From Sedimenticola hydrogenitrophicus (lineage in GTDB: Bacteria; Pseudomonadota; Gammaproteobacteria; Chromatiales; Chromatiaceae), in NCBI RefSeq assembly GCF_029017505.1, contig NZ_JAQGEI010000002.1, positions 62,001 to 126,000 of the forward strand: a DNA stretch of 64,000 bases. Reading direction: 5' to 3'. The translations under genes were made by a program, and so were the position numbers. Of the stretch, positions 43,908 to 52,078 are shown in pieces (within the stretch, counting starts at the first letter, position 1; each line of letters starts with the position of its first letter). The notes beneath the pieces were generated by a model that saw nothing but the letters and a program-made list of their open reading frames with translations, was not told the DNA's origin and made no database searches.

Positions 43908-44477
43908 ATGAAAAAAAAATATTGGCTGATCGCCGGCGTGCTGGCGGTGCCGCTTTTGACCACGGCCGGCGTGGCGTTGAGCGATGGTGATAACCGCCAT
44001 AAATCGCTGCTCTCCTGGTTTACCAACACCAACCCGGGGATCGACCCAAAGACGACCCAACTCTATACCGATGAGTGCGGCGGCTGCCATTTTCCCTATC
44101 AGCCCGGCCTGCTGCCCGCCAACTCCTGGGAACAGATCATGGGCCGCCTGGATGACCATTTCGGGGAGAATGCGGAGTTGACCGAGAGTAACCGCGATGC
44201 CATCCGTAACTTCCTGCTCAACAACGCCGCCGGCCGCGCCAACTATGGCCTGCCGAACAAGATCATGGCGGCCCAGGGCGACCGCTCGCTGCCGCTGCGC
44301 ATCACCGAAATGCGCTACTTCACCTATGAACACAGCGAGCTGCAACCGGCGATGGTCCGGGACAATCCCGAGGTCGGATCGTTCAGCAACTGCGACAGCT
44401 GTCACCAGAGCGCCAAACAAGGGCTGTATGATGAACATGATGTCAGGATTCCCGGCTTTGGCCGCTGGGAGGATTAA
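43908..44477 (+). CDS. dhc: Diheme cytochrome c (DHC), SHP partner
   Basis: A 189-aa periplasmic cytochrome with a signal peptide (KKKYWLIAGVLAVPLLTTAG) and two heme sites, CGGCH and CDSCH, in the DHC framework (LYTDECGGCHFPYQPGLLPA, SWEQIMGRLDDHFGENAEL, FSNCDSCHQSAKQGLYDEHD). DHC is the electron donor to SHP in the known systems. A TTG at 43875 is in frame, but the ATG at 43908 has AGAGG and gives a clean leader. Last gene of the redox run. Confidence 0.9.
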   Translation: MKKKYWLIAGVLAVPLLTTAGVALSDGDNRHKSLLSWFTNTNPGIDPKTTQLYTDECGGCHFPYQPGLLPANSWEQIMGRLDDHFGENAELTESNRDAIRNFLLNNAAGRANYGLPNKIMAAQGDRSLPLRITEMRYFTYEHSELQPAMVRDNPEVGSFSNCDSCHQSAKQGLYDEHDVRIPGFGRWED

Positions 44478-44571
44478 GCCCATCAATACGTTCACCCCGG
44501 CCGCGGCCACTGCCATGCGGGTTCACACGCCGGCCATGACGGTGGCTGTCGCACCCAACATCGGCAGTGTG

Positions 44572-44709
44572 CTAATCGTCCTCGCACGGTTTTTTGTGCG
44601 CGATACCCTTGTGACAATCGATACAGGTTTTGCCATCCCGCAGCCCCTGTTCCATTTTCTCCCAGGCCCGGCGCGACTGCTTGTGAAAGTCCATCCGGGA
44701 CTGCCGTGA
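44572..44709 (-). pseudogene. C-terminal remnant of a NapC/NirT cytochrome
   Basis: The minus strand encodes SRMDFHKQSRRAWEKMEQGL then RDGKTCIDCHKGIAHKKPCE, the last heme region and end of a NapC/NirT-type quinol dehydrogenase. It aligns to the end of the intact gene at 46478-47068 (EGKTCIDCHRGLTHQLP) but differs enough to be an older paralogue. The first three heme sites and the membrane anchor are absent, and residues before 44709 show no similarity. No start signal. Confidence 0.82.
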
Positions 44710-44900
44710 ACCTGATGGGTGACTGATGCGCCTCGGTTTATGGCGACATCGACTGTAGAAAATCGGGGTGCACATTAAGCGACCCTATGCACGAGGATTA
44801 ACTTATGGCGCAAGACGCCAGATTGTTTATCGTGCTATTGACCGGAGCCGGCTTATGGGCGTCACCTTTTACAACTCACGTTTCGGAATTCGCAGTACTT

Positions 44901-45060
44901 GTAGGGTGGATAAGCTTGCGCATCCACCGCCATCCGATTCATGGTGAGGAGTGGTACATGGATGTACCGTTTACGGACCTGAGGATGGCATGCGCTGACG
45001 CTTATCCACCCTACGAATTCAGCGATTCGGGCTTTGTGAAATGAACTCCGAAACTTGAGT
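44901..45060. repeat. GTAGGGTGGATAAG...CTTATCCACCCTAC element with conserved right flank
   Basis: GTAGGGTGGATAAGC (44901 on) and GCTTATCCACCCTAC (to 45014) enclose a copy of the GTGGTACATGGATGTACCGT module also found in the hisF and ilvD MITEs. The right flank ATTCGGGCTTTGTGAAATGA then ACTCCGAAACTTG recurs at 60938-61160, where it is interrupted by a MITE. This copy is therefore a natural empty site. Confidence 0.75.
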
Positions 45061-45121
45061 TACATCGGTTTTATCCCGCCTTTTATCATCCATCTAAAAA
45101 GGTGGAAGGGGCTGGCTGATA

Positions 45122-46444
45122 TCAACGGCCCTCCGGCAGCGTCTGCAGATAGGCGAGTATATCCACTAGAAGCTGATCATCAAGCACCTGCAGTGCCGGC
45201 ATCGGTTCATTAGGGTGCCCATTGCGGATTTTGTGCAAAGCCTCCCACGGACTCTCCTTTGCAAGACGTCCCAATGGGACAGTATTCATGATTCCACGCC
45301 CATCGCGACCATGACAAGTGGCACAGATCGTACCAAAGTAATCCGTGGCACGCGCCGCATCACCCTGGACGCGCCGGGTTTCGCGTTCAATCATCGTATC
45401 CATATCCAGCTGCCCCATGCTGATGAAACGGGCCAGGTCAACAAGATCTCCGTACTTCAGTACTGCCCCGTAACGATGAGTCGGGTTTCGCAGCAGTTCG
45501 ATAATCACTTCCGGCCTGGAGCCCGCATACACTTGTATGCCCGTTATCCCGGTGGCATGCGGGCCACTGCCATAACTGCCGTCCCGTCCACGGTAATCCC
45601 AGCCGTGGCACTCCTTGCAGCGCCAGGTTCTGGGGGCATCCTCGGCATAGCCGGCATCGGTGGGGTAGGCAGGGTGTGGGACGGGCGGCGGTAGCGCCTG
45701 CAACTCCTGCTGCCAGTTGTCGTAGAGGCGGCCGCCCCGAACAATGGATGCGGCCAGATTCTGGGCGGGGAGTTGCCGAAGATAGGCCAGCATGCCGGCA
45801 GCATTGGTGGTACCCAGTACCCGCAGTGGTGGCATATTGCCCCCGGGATGGCCATTGAGGATCATGTGCAACGCCTCGCGTGGCCGATCCCTCGCCACCT
45901 CCCCCAGTGGTGGCACCTCACGTACCCGCTTGCCGCTATGCCCATGGCAACCCGCGCAGATGGTGGCGAAGCGATCTTCATGGGAGGCCACACCCGGTGC
46001 TGTATCGGCCGTCCCGGATTGAATCAGTGCAGCCATATCCACCTGACCGGCACTGACGAAGTGGCCAAGGGCGAGCAGCTCCTCGGGACGCAAAATATCC
46101 CCATAAGCATGTCCGGCCGAGGTCAGTATAGTGACAACGACCTCGGGATCGGCACCTTGGTAGCGTTCGATTCCGGGCATCCCGTTGATACCCCGGTAGT
46201 CCCAGCCATGGCAAGAGGTGCAGCGCCAGGGTTCAGCAATATCACTGGCGGCATCAGGGCGTTTCGCCAGCAGCGGATGCGGACTCCGGGGCGGCTGCAG
46301 ATGCAGCTCCCGGTACCAGTTATCATAAAGTCTGCCGCCCCGGACTACCGCATTAGCGTCGGCCTGGGCGGTAGCGGTAGTCGTCACCCCAAAAAACAGG
46401 ATTCCGGTGATACTCACCAGCAGGACAATGAACCACCTGTTCAT
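45122..46444 (-). CDS. Tetraheme cytochrome c made of two diheme modules
   Basis: A 440-aa periplasmic protein with a signal peptide (WFIVLLVSITGILFFGVTTT) and two similar halves of about 200 residues. Each begins VRGGRLYDNW, has a CxxCHGWDYRG heme (CTSCH, CKECH) and ends with a second heme in CxxCHGxxGxx (CAGCH, CATCH) plus PMPALQVLDDQL-type or MPPLRVLGTTN. The same single module forms the 47151-47873 protein, so this gene arose by internal duplication. Third in the minus-strand operon after the diheme protein and NapC/NirT. Substrate unknown. Confidence 0.88.
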   Translation of the reverse strand: MNRWFIVLLVSITGILFFGVTTTATAQADANAVVRGGRLYDNWYRELHLQPPRSPHPLLAKRPDAASDIAEPWRCTSCHGWDYRGINGMPGIERYQGADPEVVVTILTSAGHAYGDILRPEELLALGHFVSAGQVDMAALIQSGTADTAPGVASHEDRFATICAGCHGHSGKRVREVPPLGEVARDRPREALHMILNGHPGGNMPPLRVLGTTNAAGMLAYLRQLPAQNLAASIVRGGRLYDNWQQELQALPPPVPHPAYPTDAGYAEDAPRTWRCKECHGWDYRGRDGSYGSGPHATGITGIQVYAGSRPEVIIELLRNPTHRYGAVLKYGDLVDLARFISMGQLDMDTMIERETRRVQGDAARATDYFGTICATCHGRDGRGIMNTVPLGRLAKESPWEALHKIRNGHPNEPMPALQVLDDQLLVDILAYLQTLPEGR

Positions 46445-46477
46445 ACCAATCTCCTTGATTCCGATAACGGTGCTTGA

Positions 46478-47068
46478 TCAATCATCACGCGGCGGTAATT
46501 GATGGGTAAGCCCACGATGGCAGTCGATACAGGTTTTGCCTTCCTGAATAGCCTCGGGATGGCGTTGCTGGGCCCGTGGCCGCTGATCCGTTATCTGCAT
46601 GGTGTCGAAGTCATGGCAGTTGCGACACTCACGAGAACCGGTTTCGCGCATACTCGCCCACACCCGCTCGGCGAGTTCGGCGCGATGCTCCTCGAATTTT
46701 TCCGGGGTATCAATGGTACCCACGAGCTTATGGTAGATCTCACCGCTCGCCTTTATCTTGCGCCACACCTTGGCGCCCCACGCTTTCGGCACATGGCAAT
46801 CCGAGCAGATGGCGCGCACACCGGAGGGATTTTTATAATGTGTTGATTGGATATATTCCTGGTAGACGGTCTGCTCCATTTCATGGCAAGAGATGCAGAA
46901 CTCCAGGGTATTGGTTTTTTCCATACCCCAGTTGAAACCACCCCACAAGAGGATGCCAAACACAGCCCCAAAAATAGCCAACCCTGCGATGGAGAAGCGC
47001 TTCGAGGGCTTCCAGAGCGCACGCCATATGCGCCCCAGGCCGGATCGCCCGCTTTCATTTGACGTCAT
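46478..47068 (-). CDS. NapC/NirT-family tetraheme quinol dehydrogenase
   Basis: A 196-aa inner-membrane cytochrome c that takes electrons from quinol to periplasmic redox partners. One N-terminal anchor (RFSIAGLAIFGAVFGILLWG) and four hemes: CISCH, CSDCH, CRNCH, CIDCH, with the NapC features FCISCHEMEQTVYQEY, THYKNPSGVRAICSDCHVP and GSRECRNCHDFDTM. It sits between the diheme and tetraheme soluble cytochromes, which are its probable electron acceptors. No nap, nir or tor catalytic subunit is in the window. Confidence 0.93.
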   Translation of the reverse strand: MTSNESGRSGLGRIWRALWKPSKRFSIAGLAIFGAVFGILLWGGFNWGMEKTNTLEFCISCHEMEQTVYQEYIQSTHYKNPSGVRAICSDCHVPKAWGAKVWRKIKASGEIYHKLVGTIDTPEKFEEHRAELAERVWASMRETGSRECRNCHDFDTMQITDQRPRAQQRHPEAIQEGKTCIDCHRGLTHQLPPRDD

Positions 47069-47150
47069 TCAAACTCTCCTTGGTCAAGGCAGAACAGGAC
47101 CCCGCCGCACGGCATAATATCCGCGCGGCGGACGTCGATCCCGGGATCGA

Positions 47151-47873
47151 TCAGCGGGGTAGCGTCTGCAGGTGAGCGACGATATCGGTCACAATCTGGT
47201 GGTCGAGGGCGCGCAACGCAGGCATCGGCTCCTTGGGCTGTCCATTGAGCACCTTCATCATCATCTCCACGCCATTGCCGGCTACAGTGCCGATAGGGTC
47301 GGCGTCGGCAACCTTCTTGCCATCAATACCGTGGCAACCGGCGCAGATGGTATCGAAGTAGACCTTGCCCTTGGCTGCGTCACCCTTGGATTTGAGCGAG
47401 GGATATTCAATATACTGAGTCATGTCGATTTGCCCATTGGCAACAAAGTTCGCTAGATCCGCGACATCGGCATCGGTCAGCATGGCAGGGGTATAACGAT
47501 GGGTATCATCACGAATAATGGCAGCGATAGCTGCCGGATCCTTCCCGGCAGCCCCATTCACTCCCTTGATGCCGGTCGCATGCTTCCCCTTGCTGTAGGC
47601 ACCGTCCTTGCCCTGCATGTCCCAGCCGTGGCACTCCTTGCAGCGCCAGGTGGCATCACCCTTGTAATTTTTCCCGGGATAGGCCGGATGAGTGTCGGCC
47701 GGTTTCTCGGCCCCATTTTCGTTCCACCACTTGTCATAAAGACGACCGCCGCGGGCGATGGACGCCTCGTCTGCCAGGGCAGTGGCCATGGTCCCGACCA
47801 GGAGTCCCCCGGCAGCGACGACAGAGATACAAAATTTCAGCATGGACGGTGAAAAAATCCTATGTTTGTTCAT
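47151..47873 (-). CDS. Diheme cytochrome c, single-module paralogue
   Basis: A 240-aa periplasmic cytochrome with a signal peptide (KFCISVVAAGGLLVGTMATA) and the module ARGGRLYDKWWNENGAEKPA, CKECHGWDMQGKDGAYSKGK and CAGCHGIDGKKVADADPIGT, ending EPMPALRALDHQIV. The frame is open to 47996, but the ATG at 47873 has AAGGAA and starts the leader. First gene of the three-cytochrome operon; AT-rich DNA upstream probably holds the promoter. Homologous to each half of the tetraheme protein. Confidence 0.9.
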   Translation of the reverse strand: MNKHRIFSPSMLKFCISVVAAGGLLVGTMATALADEASIARGGRLYDKWWNENGAEKPADTHPAYPGKNYKGDATWRCKECHGWDMQGKDGAYSKGKHATGIKGVNGAAGKDPAAIAAIIRDDTHRYTPAMLTDADVADLANFVANGQIDMTQYIEYPSLKSKGDAAKGKVYFDTICAGCHGIDGKKVADADPIGTVAGNGVEMMMKVLNGQPKEPMPALRALDHQIVTDIVAHLQTLPR

Positions 47874-48390
47874 GGCGAATTCCTTATTTAGGTGAATTTT
47901 TATTCTTAATCCAGAAGACAGAGAGATATAACTACTTTTTAGCAAAGTTAGTATGGGTGACAATTCTAAAAAAAACAAACGCCCTTCCCGCCCCACAATC
48001 GATAAAGCGGCATGAGCATGAGTCCCGCCAAAATCGAACCACAGGCCCTGAGACCGATTAACACACTGATAGTAAGCTTTATTTCTTAAGCATTTCTTAA
48101 GAAAGATGAGCCCGGTGGACCGGGGGCATTAGCAGGGCTATGGGCGGGTGGGTTAGGAGGCGCCTTGCATGGGGGTGGCCGGTTACATTGCACCGTGCGC
48201 GCCATAACCCACCCCACGAGACTGTAGCCATATTCGCGTTTATTCGCGTTTATTCGCGTTTATTCGCGTTTATTCGCGTTTATTCGCGTTTATTCGCGTT
48301 TATTCGCGTTTATTCGCGGCTTATATTCTTCATGAGCACGACTGAGTTAGATGGGTAATCGGGCAGAACAGGGCGGATACCCGGCACGGA
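47874..48390. other. 517-bp gap between cytochrome operon and RimK-like gene
   Basis: The first 130 bp (to about 48000) are AT-rich and must hold the cytochrome promoter. CTTAAG-containing repeats (TTTCTTAAG twice) occur at 48086-48110, and a 10-bp tandem array lies at 48231-48318. No gene is seen. Confidence 0.55.
48231..48318. repeat. 10-bp tandem repeat, eight perfect copies of TATTCGCGTT
   Basis: Eight exact copies of TATTCGCGTT run from 48231 to 48310 and a partial ninth (TATTCGCG) to 48318. The absence of any change between copies indicates recent expansion. Any frame through it (YSRLFAFIRV repeated) is a by-product of the repeat. Confidence 0.95.
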
Positions 48391-49875
48391 TCAGCCACGG
48401 CCACCGGTAGCCGGACTCTTGCCCACCTCGATACGCGCCAGGAACTCCGCCATGATCTCGTCATACAGGGTATCACCCAGCACCTGGTCCTCGACCCCGG
48501 CCTCGATGCTCGGGTTGTCATTCACCTCGATCACCACCACCCCCTCGCTGGTCTCCTTCAGATCCACGCCGTAGAGGCCGTTGCCGACCAGGTTGGCCGC
48601 CTTGAGCGCGGTCGCCACCACCTTTTTCGGCGCCTCGCTCACCGCAAAGGTGCGGAAATCCCCCTCCTTCTCCTGGCTCGCATGGTCATAGATCTGCCAA
48701 TGATCCTTGGACATGAAGTACTGACAGACATAGAGCGGCTTGCGATTGAGGATGCCGACCCGCCAGTCGAACGGGGTGTAGGTGTAGGCCTGGCCCAGCA
48801 GCAGGTCCGAGTCCTTGAACAGGCGCCGCGCGACCTGCTCCAGCTGCTGCCGGTTCTCCACCTTGTACACCCCCAGGGAGAACGAGCCGTCCGGCACCTT
48901 GAGCACGATCGGATAGTCCAGCCGCTGCTCCAGTTCATCCAGACCGCCGGCGCGCACCACCACGGTCTCGGGGGTGGAGATGCGATTGGATTTCAACAGT
49001 TCCGCCAGATAGATCTTGTTGGTACAGCGCAGGATGGAATCGGGATCGTCGATCACCACCAGCCCCTCCGAGGCGGCCTTGCGGGCGAAGCGGTAGGTAT
49101 GGTGGTCGATGGCCGTGGTCTCACGGATGAACAGGGCGTCGAATTCACTGAGACGACTGAAATCCCGGGGCGAGATCAGCTCCGCGTCCAGGCCGTACTT
49201 TTTTGCCGCGCGGACAAACTTCTTCAGCGCCTTCGGGTCGGATGGCGGCATCGCCTCCCGGGGATTGTGCAGGATGGCCAGGTCGTAGCGGCCCTGGCGT
49301 CGCTGGCGCGGTGCCTGCCAGCGCTTGCTGAGGTAGCCCGTAAGCGCCTCGCCGAACGCCTCATCCTGTTCATCACTGAGATCCTGGATGCCCAGCGCGC
49401 GGATACCGGTAATGTGCCACTCCCCCTTCTTTTCGAACGCCACCCGCATCAGCGGCGCACGGAACAGCTCGAACAGCTCGCGCCCCAGGGCCTGGAAATC
49501 GCGCAGCGGCGAGTTGCCGAACATCATGGTGACACTGAAGGAGGTGGTCTCCACCCCCCTGTGACGGCGTCCCAGGATGCGCTGTACCTGCTTGTCCAGG
49601 TCCTCCGTCTCCAGCGAGTAAAGCGACTTGCGGCTCAGGTCACGCAGCGTTCGCACCGAGGGGATCACCTTGTGACCACGCGCCTCGGCCAGCAACGAAC
49701 AGTAGTAGCCCTCGCCGAGATAGCGCTGGGATCGGCACAGGTTGACAATGCGCAACCCCTTCTTCTGCTGCCACAGCGGGTCGGTCAGGTACTCCGCGGC
49801 GGTCACCACCGGGCAGCCCTCGATCGGCTCCTTCCAGTGACTGCGCCTTTCCACCAGGATGAGATGTTCAGCCAT
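48391..49875 (-). CDS. RimK-like ATP-grasp ligase with N-terminal extension
   Basis: A 494-aa member of the ATP-grasp amide ligases. The N-terminal half (residues 1-290) has a family-specific domain (LCRSQRYLGEGYYCSLLAEA, RTLRDLSRKSLYSLETED) and a RimK-type pre-ATP-grasp segment (SEFDALFIRETTAIDHHTYR). The ATP-grasp core follows: YPIVLKVPDGSFSLGVYKVE, FDWRVGILNRKPLYVCQYFM and the Mg-binding VVVIEVNDNPSIEAGVED. It would form a peptide or amide bond on an amino acid or peptide carboxylate. Last gene of a conserved trio with GNAT/C39 (25 bp upstream) and RMD1. Confidence 0.9.
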   Translation of the reverse strand: MAEHLILVERRSHWKEPIEGCPVVTAAEYLTDPLWQQKKGLRIVNLCRSQRYLGEGYYCSLLAEARGHKVIPSVRTLRDLSRKSLYSLETEDLDKQVQRILGRRHRGVETTSFSVTMMFGNSPLRDFQALGRELFELFRAPLMRVAFEKKGEWHITGIRALGIQDLSDEQDEAFGEALTGYLSKRWQAPRQRRQGRYDLAILHNPREAMPPSDPKALKKFVRAAKKYGLDAELISPRDFSRLSEFDALFIRETTAIDHHTYRFARKAASEGLVVIDDPDSILRCTNKIYLAELLKSNRISTPETVVVRAGGLDELEQRLDYPIVLKVPDGSFSLGVYKVENRQQLEQVARRLFKDSDLLLGQAYTYTPFDWRVGILNRKPLYVCQYFMSKDHWQIYDHASQEKEGDFRTFAVSEAPKKVVATALKAANLVGNGLYGVDLKETSEGVVVIEVNDNPSIEAGVEDQVLGDTLYDEIMAEFLARIEVGKSPATGGRG

Positions 49876-49900
49876 GTGTCGTTACCGCTCCGAAGTCAAG

Positions 49901-51022
49901 TCAGTCATGATAGAGCACCACCATCGCCTGCAGGCCGACCCGCCCATAGCGGGCCATGCTGGCAAATTTGTCCTTGAGGATGGGCATGTGTATGGAGTCG
50001 ATCAGGGTCTCCCCCTCTTCGCGATCGACAAACGGGTCGTTCACATAGATGAAATTTTCATCCGAGCCGGTCACCACCACCCAGTGCGGCACCCGCGCCT
50101 TGTAGATCTGCCAGGAGCTGATCAGCACCAGGGGTATACCGCCACGCCCCAGACACTCCTCGATGGTCTCCACGGTGACCCCGGTACAGTTGATCGGCAC
50201 CCCCAGTGACTGCAGCTGCTGGTACATATCCTCCTGCACCAGGCGCATCACCTCGCGCTTGTGTTCGCTGCGTACCGAGTCGCCCAGATGGGTACCCTCG
50301 TCGCTGACGTAGACATCGATCCCGTAACCACGCTTGACCGCAGCCAGCGCCAGGCCATAGGGGCCACAGCCGCCATGCCCCGATGTCATGAAGATAGTGG
50401 TCGCCTCGCGCCACAGACGCAGCTCCAGGGTGCGGGAAAATTCCAGCGGCGGGGTCAACGCCTTCATCGCCATCATCAATGAAGCGGCGCCGCAGGTGAA
50501 TTCCAGGCTCTGTTCATAGAAGGGGACTTGGGCCAGGTCCGGATGCAGGTCCGGCGCCAGCGATTTCTCCAGGCGCCAGGCATCCATGTGGTCCTGGTAG
50601 TAGTCGGGGAACTCGCCCAGGCGGCGATAACCCAGCGACTCGTAGAGGCGCACCGCGTCCCGGTTATCCTTGCGCACCTCCAGCCGCAGATAGGCCCGGT
50701 GATGTTCCCAGGCGGCGTTTTCCGCCGCCTTCATCAGGCTGCGCCCGAGCCCCTTGCCGCGCGCCTCGGCGATCACCGCGATCGAGTAGAGCCGGGCCAC
50801 CGAGGTGGCGCGCGAGTACAGCAGCACCACGTCGCCCTGCAACCGGCCGTTCGCTTCGGCCACCAGGATCGAGGCGTTGCCCTTGGTCAGGAGGTAACGG
50901 AACTGGCGTTGCGAGATGCGGTCGCTGTCGAAACAGCGCTGCTCCAGCGCCACCAGGGCGGCCAGGTCTTCGGGCAGCGCCTTGCGTATCCGCACACCGC
51001 CGATTGGGGTTGCCTGGTTCAT
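49901..51022 (-). CDS. GNAT acetyltransferase fused to C39-like peptidase
   Basis: A 373-aa two-domain protein. The N-terminal GNAT domain (about 8-155) has RKALPEDLAALVALEQRCFD, ARLYSIAVIAEARGKGLGRS and YESLGYRRLGEFPDYYQDHM, similar to RimI. The C-terminal domain (about 165-373) is a C39-type papain-like fold with Cys in PFYEQSLEFTCGAASLMMAM, the active-site His in VPHWVVVTGSDENFIYVNDP and the Asp in NDPFVD. The peptide chemistry implied is acetylation plus cleavage. Its start overlaps the RMD1 stop by 4 bases. Confidence 0.9.
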   Translation of the reverse strand: MNQATPIGGVRIRKALPEDLAALVALEQRCFDSDRISQRQFRYLLTKGNASILVAEANGRLQGDVVLLYSRATSVARLYSIAVIAEARGKGLGRSLMKAAENAAWEHHRAYLRLEVRKDNRDAVRLYESLGYRRLGEFPDYYQDHMDAWRLEKSLAPDLHPDLAQVPFYEQSLEFTCGAASLMMAMKALTPPLEFSRTLELRLWREATTIFMTSGHGGCGPYGLALAAVKRGYGIDVYVSDEGTHLGDSVRSEHKREVMRLVQEDMYQQLQSLGVPINCTGVTVETIEECLGRGGIPLVLISSWQIYKARVPHWVVVTGSDENFIYVNDPFVDREEGETLIDSIHMPILKDKFASMARYGRVGLQAMVVLYHD

Positions 51023-51873
51023 TCGGCATGCCTGAAAAACAGCTCATACAGGGTGAGGACGATTTCCACCACGATCAGGATGACGATATACCACTCCACC
51101 CGCAGGGTGCGGCGGTCCTGCAACAGCCCGAGCAGGGTCTCGGCGGTATTGCTGATCAGGTCCAGCTTGCGCTCCAGGGCGATCTGCCGCTCGCCGATCT
51201 CGTACTCGTTCTCCAGTCGTTTCCAGATCCGCTCCAGCTCCGGATGGTCCCACAGGATATCGGGCTTCTCGCCGACCTGGGCACGTCCCACCATGCGGTG
51301 CTGGATCTGCAGGATCTCGCCTACGTGGCGCAGCAGCTCATTCACCTGGCGGGGCAGACGGCCGCCGGACTGCATGCGTTCCGCCAGCGGTTCGATACGA
51401 TCGAACGCCCCGGCGGCTCGCTTCTCGTAATCATCCAGCACCAGGCTCTTGGCCAGGATGTCCGCCACCACCTGGAGCAGCGGAAGATCGGCCTCCGGCA
51501 GGATCAGCCGCCCCTCCTCCAGCCGTTCGGCGGCATCGGGCACCACCTCGATATCCAGGGATTCCACCGTCAGGCTGTCGTAGGGCTCGATCACAAAATC
51601 GCGCAGCCGTTGCAGGAAGGAGGCTTCGGCCAGGGCCGCCACGTTGAACAGCACCACCACGCCAAAGCGGAACAGCACGGCGTAGCCGCCCTCCTCCACC
51701 TCGATGGTGGTGGGATCGCGCGACAGGATCTTAACCTGGTGGAGGCGGCGCAGCTCGATCCCCTGCCCGACCAGAAGTGAACGCACTGTGGTGATGGATT
51801 GCAGCATGAGGCGGTCCCGGTCAGTACGATTCTTGGCTGTTGCGGCTAGGGGCGCCCCGCCGGCATCAGTCAT
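51019..51873 (-). CDS. RMD1/DUF155-family membrane protein
   Basis: A 284-aa protein of the RMD1/YagE (DUF155) family. The body is soluble (EEGGYAVLFRFGVVVLFNVA, EPYDSLTVESLDIEVVPDAA, LPLLQVVADILAKSLVLDDY, ALERKLDLISNTAETLLGLL) and the protein ends with a membrane helix (VEWYIVILIVVEIVLTLYEL). Eukaryotic members act in mitochondria, but no bacterial function is established. First gene of the RMD1-GNAT/C39-RimK operon, overlapping the second gene. Confidence 0.88.
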   Translation of the reverse strand: MTDAGGAPLAATAKNRTDRDRLMLQSITTVRSLLVGQGIELRRLHQVKILSRDPTTIEVEEGGYAVLFRFGVVVLFNVAALAEASFLQRLRDFVIEPYDSLTVESLDIEVVPDAAERLEEGRLILPEADLPLLQVVADILAKSLVLDDYEKRAAGAFDRIEPLAERMQSGGRLPRQVNELLRHVGEILQIQHRMVGRAQVGEKPDILWDHPELERIWKRLENEYEIGERQIALERKLDLISNTAETLLGLLQDRRTLRVEWYIVILIVVEIVLTLYELFFRHAE

Positions 51874-52078
51874 GGTTTTTCTTTATCCTGGAATGTCACA
51901 CCGCCCGGAGCCGGTTCAACACTGCCCCCGCTGTTTATTAGAGTGCACCGGGGCGGCTGTGGCAAGGAACATATCCCGCGCCCGGCCAACGCGGTCGGGG
52001 GCAGGTTTTCGGCAGAGTCCCAAAGAAACCCCGGGCGAGCACGATGACCGGCAGGGGAACCCCCTTGCCGGGTGATCA

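Larger units (their letters stand above)
44478..45121. other. 644-bp gap with cytochrome remnant and dispersed repeats
   Basis: Holds a NapC/NirT remnant (44572-44709) and a REP-like element with flanks (44901-45060), both listed separately. Upstream and downstream of these I see no gene; an open frame at 44805-45044 runs through the repeat and is not coding. Confidence 0.6.

Noticed and set aside
44805-45044. Plus-strand open frame through the 44.9-kb repeat
   Set aside because: Most of it is dispersed repeat sequence; no start signal.
48231-48318. Short CRISPR array
   Set aside because: The repeats are contiguous 10-mers with no spacers, and no cas gene is nearby.
48140-48358. Open frame with repeated YSRLFAFIRV residues
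   Set aside because: It is produced only by the 10-bp tandem array, has no Shine-Dalgarno sequence and no protein-like flank.
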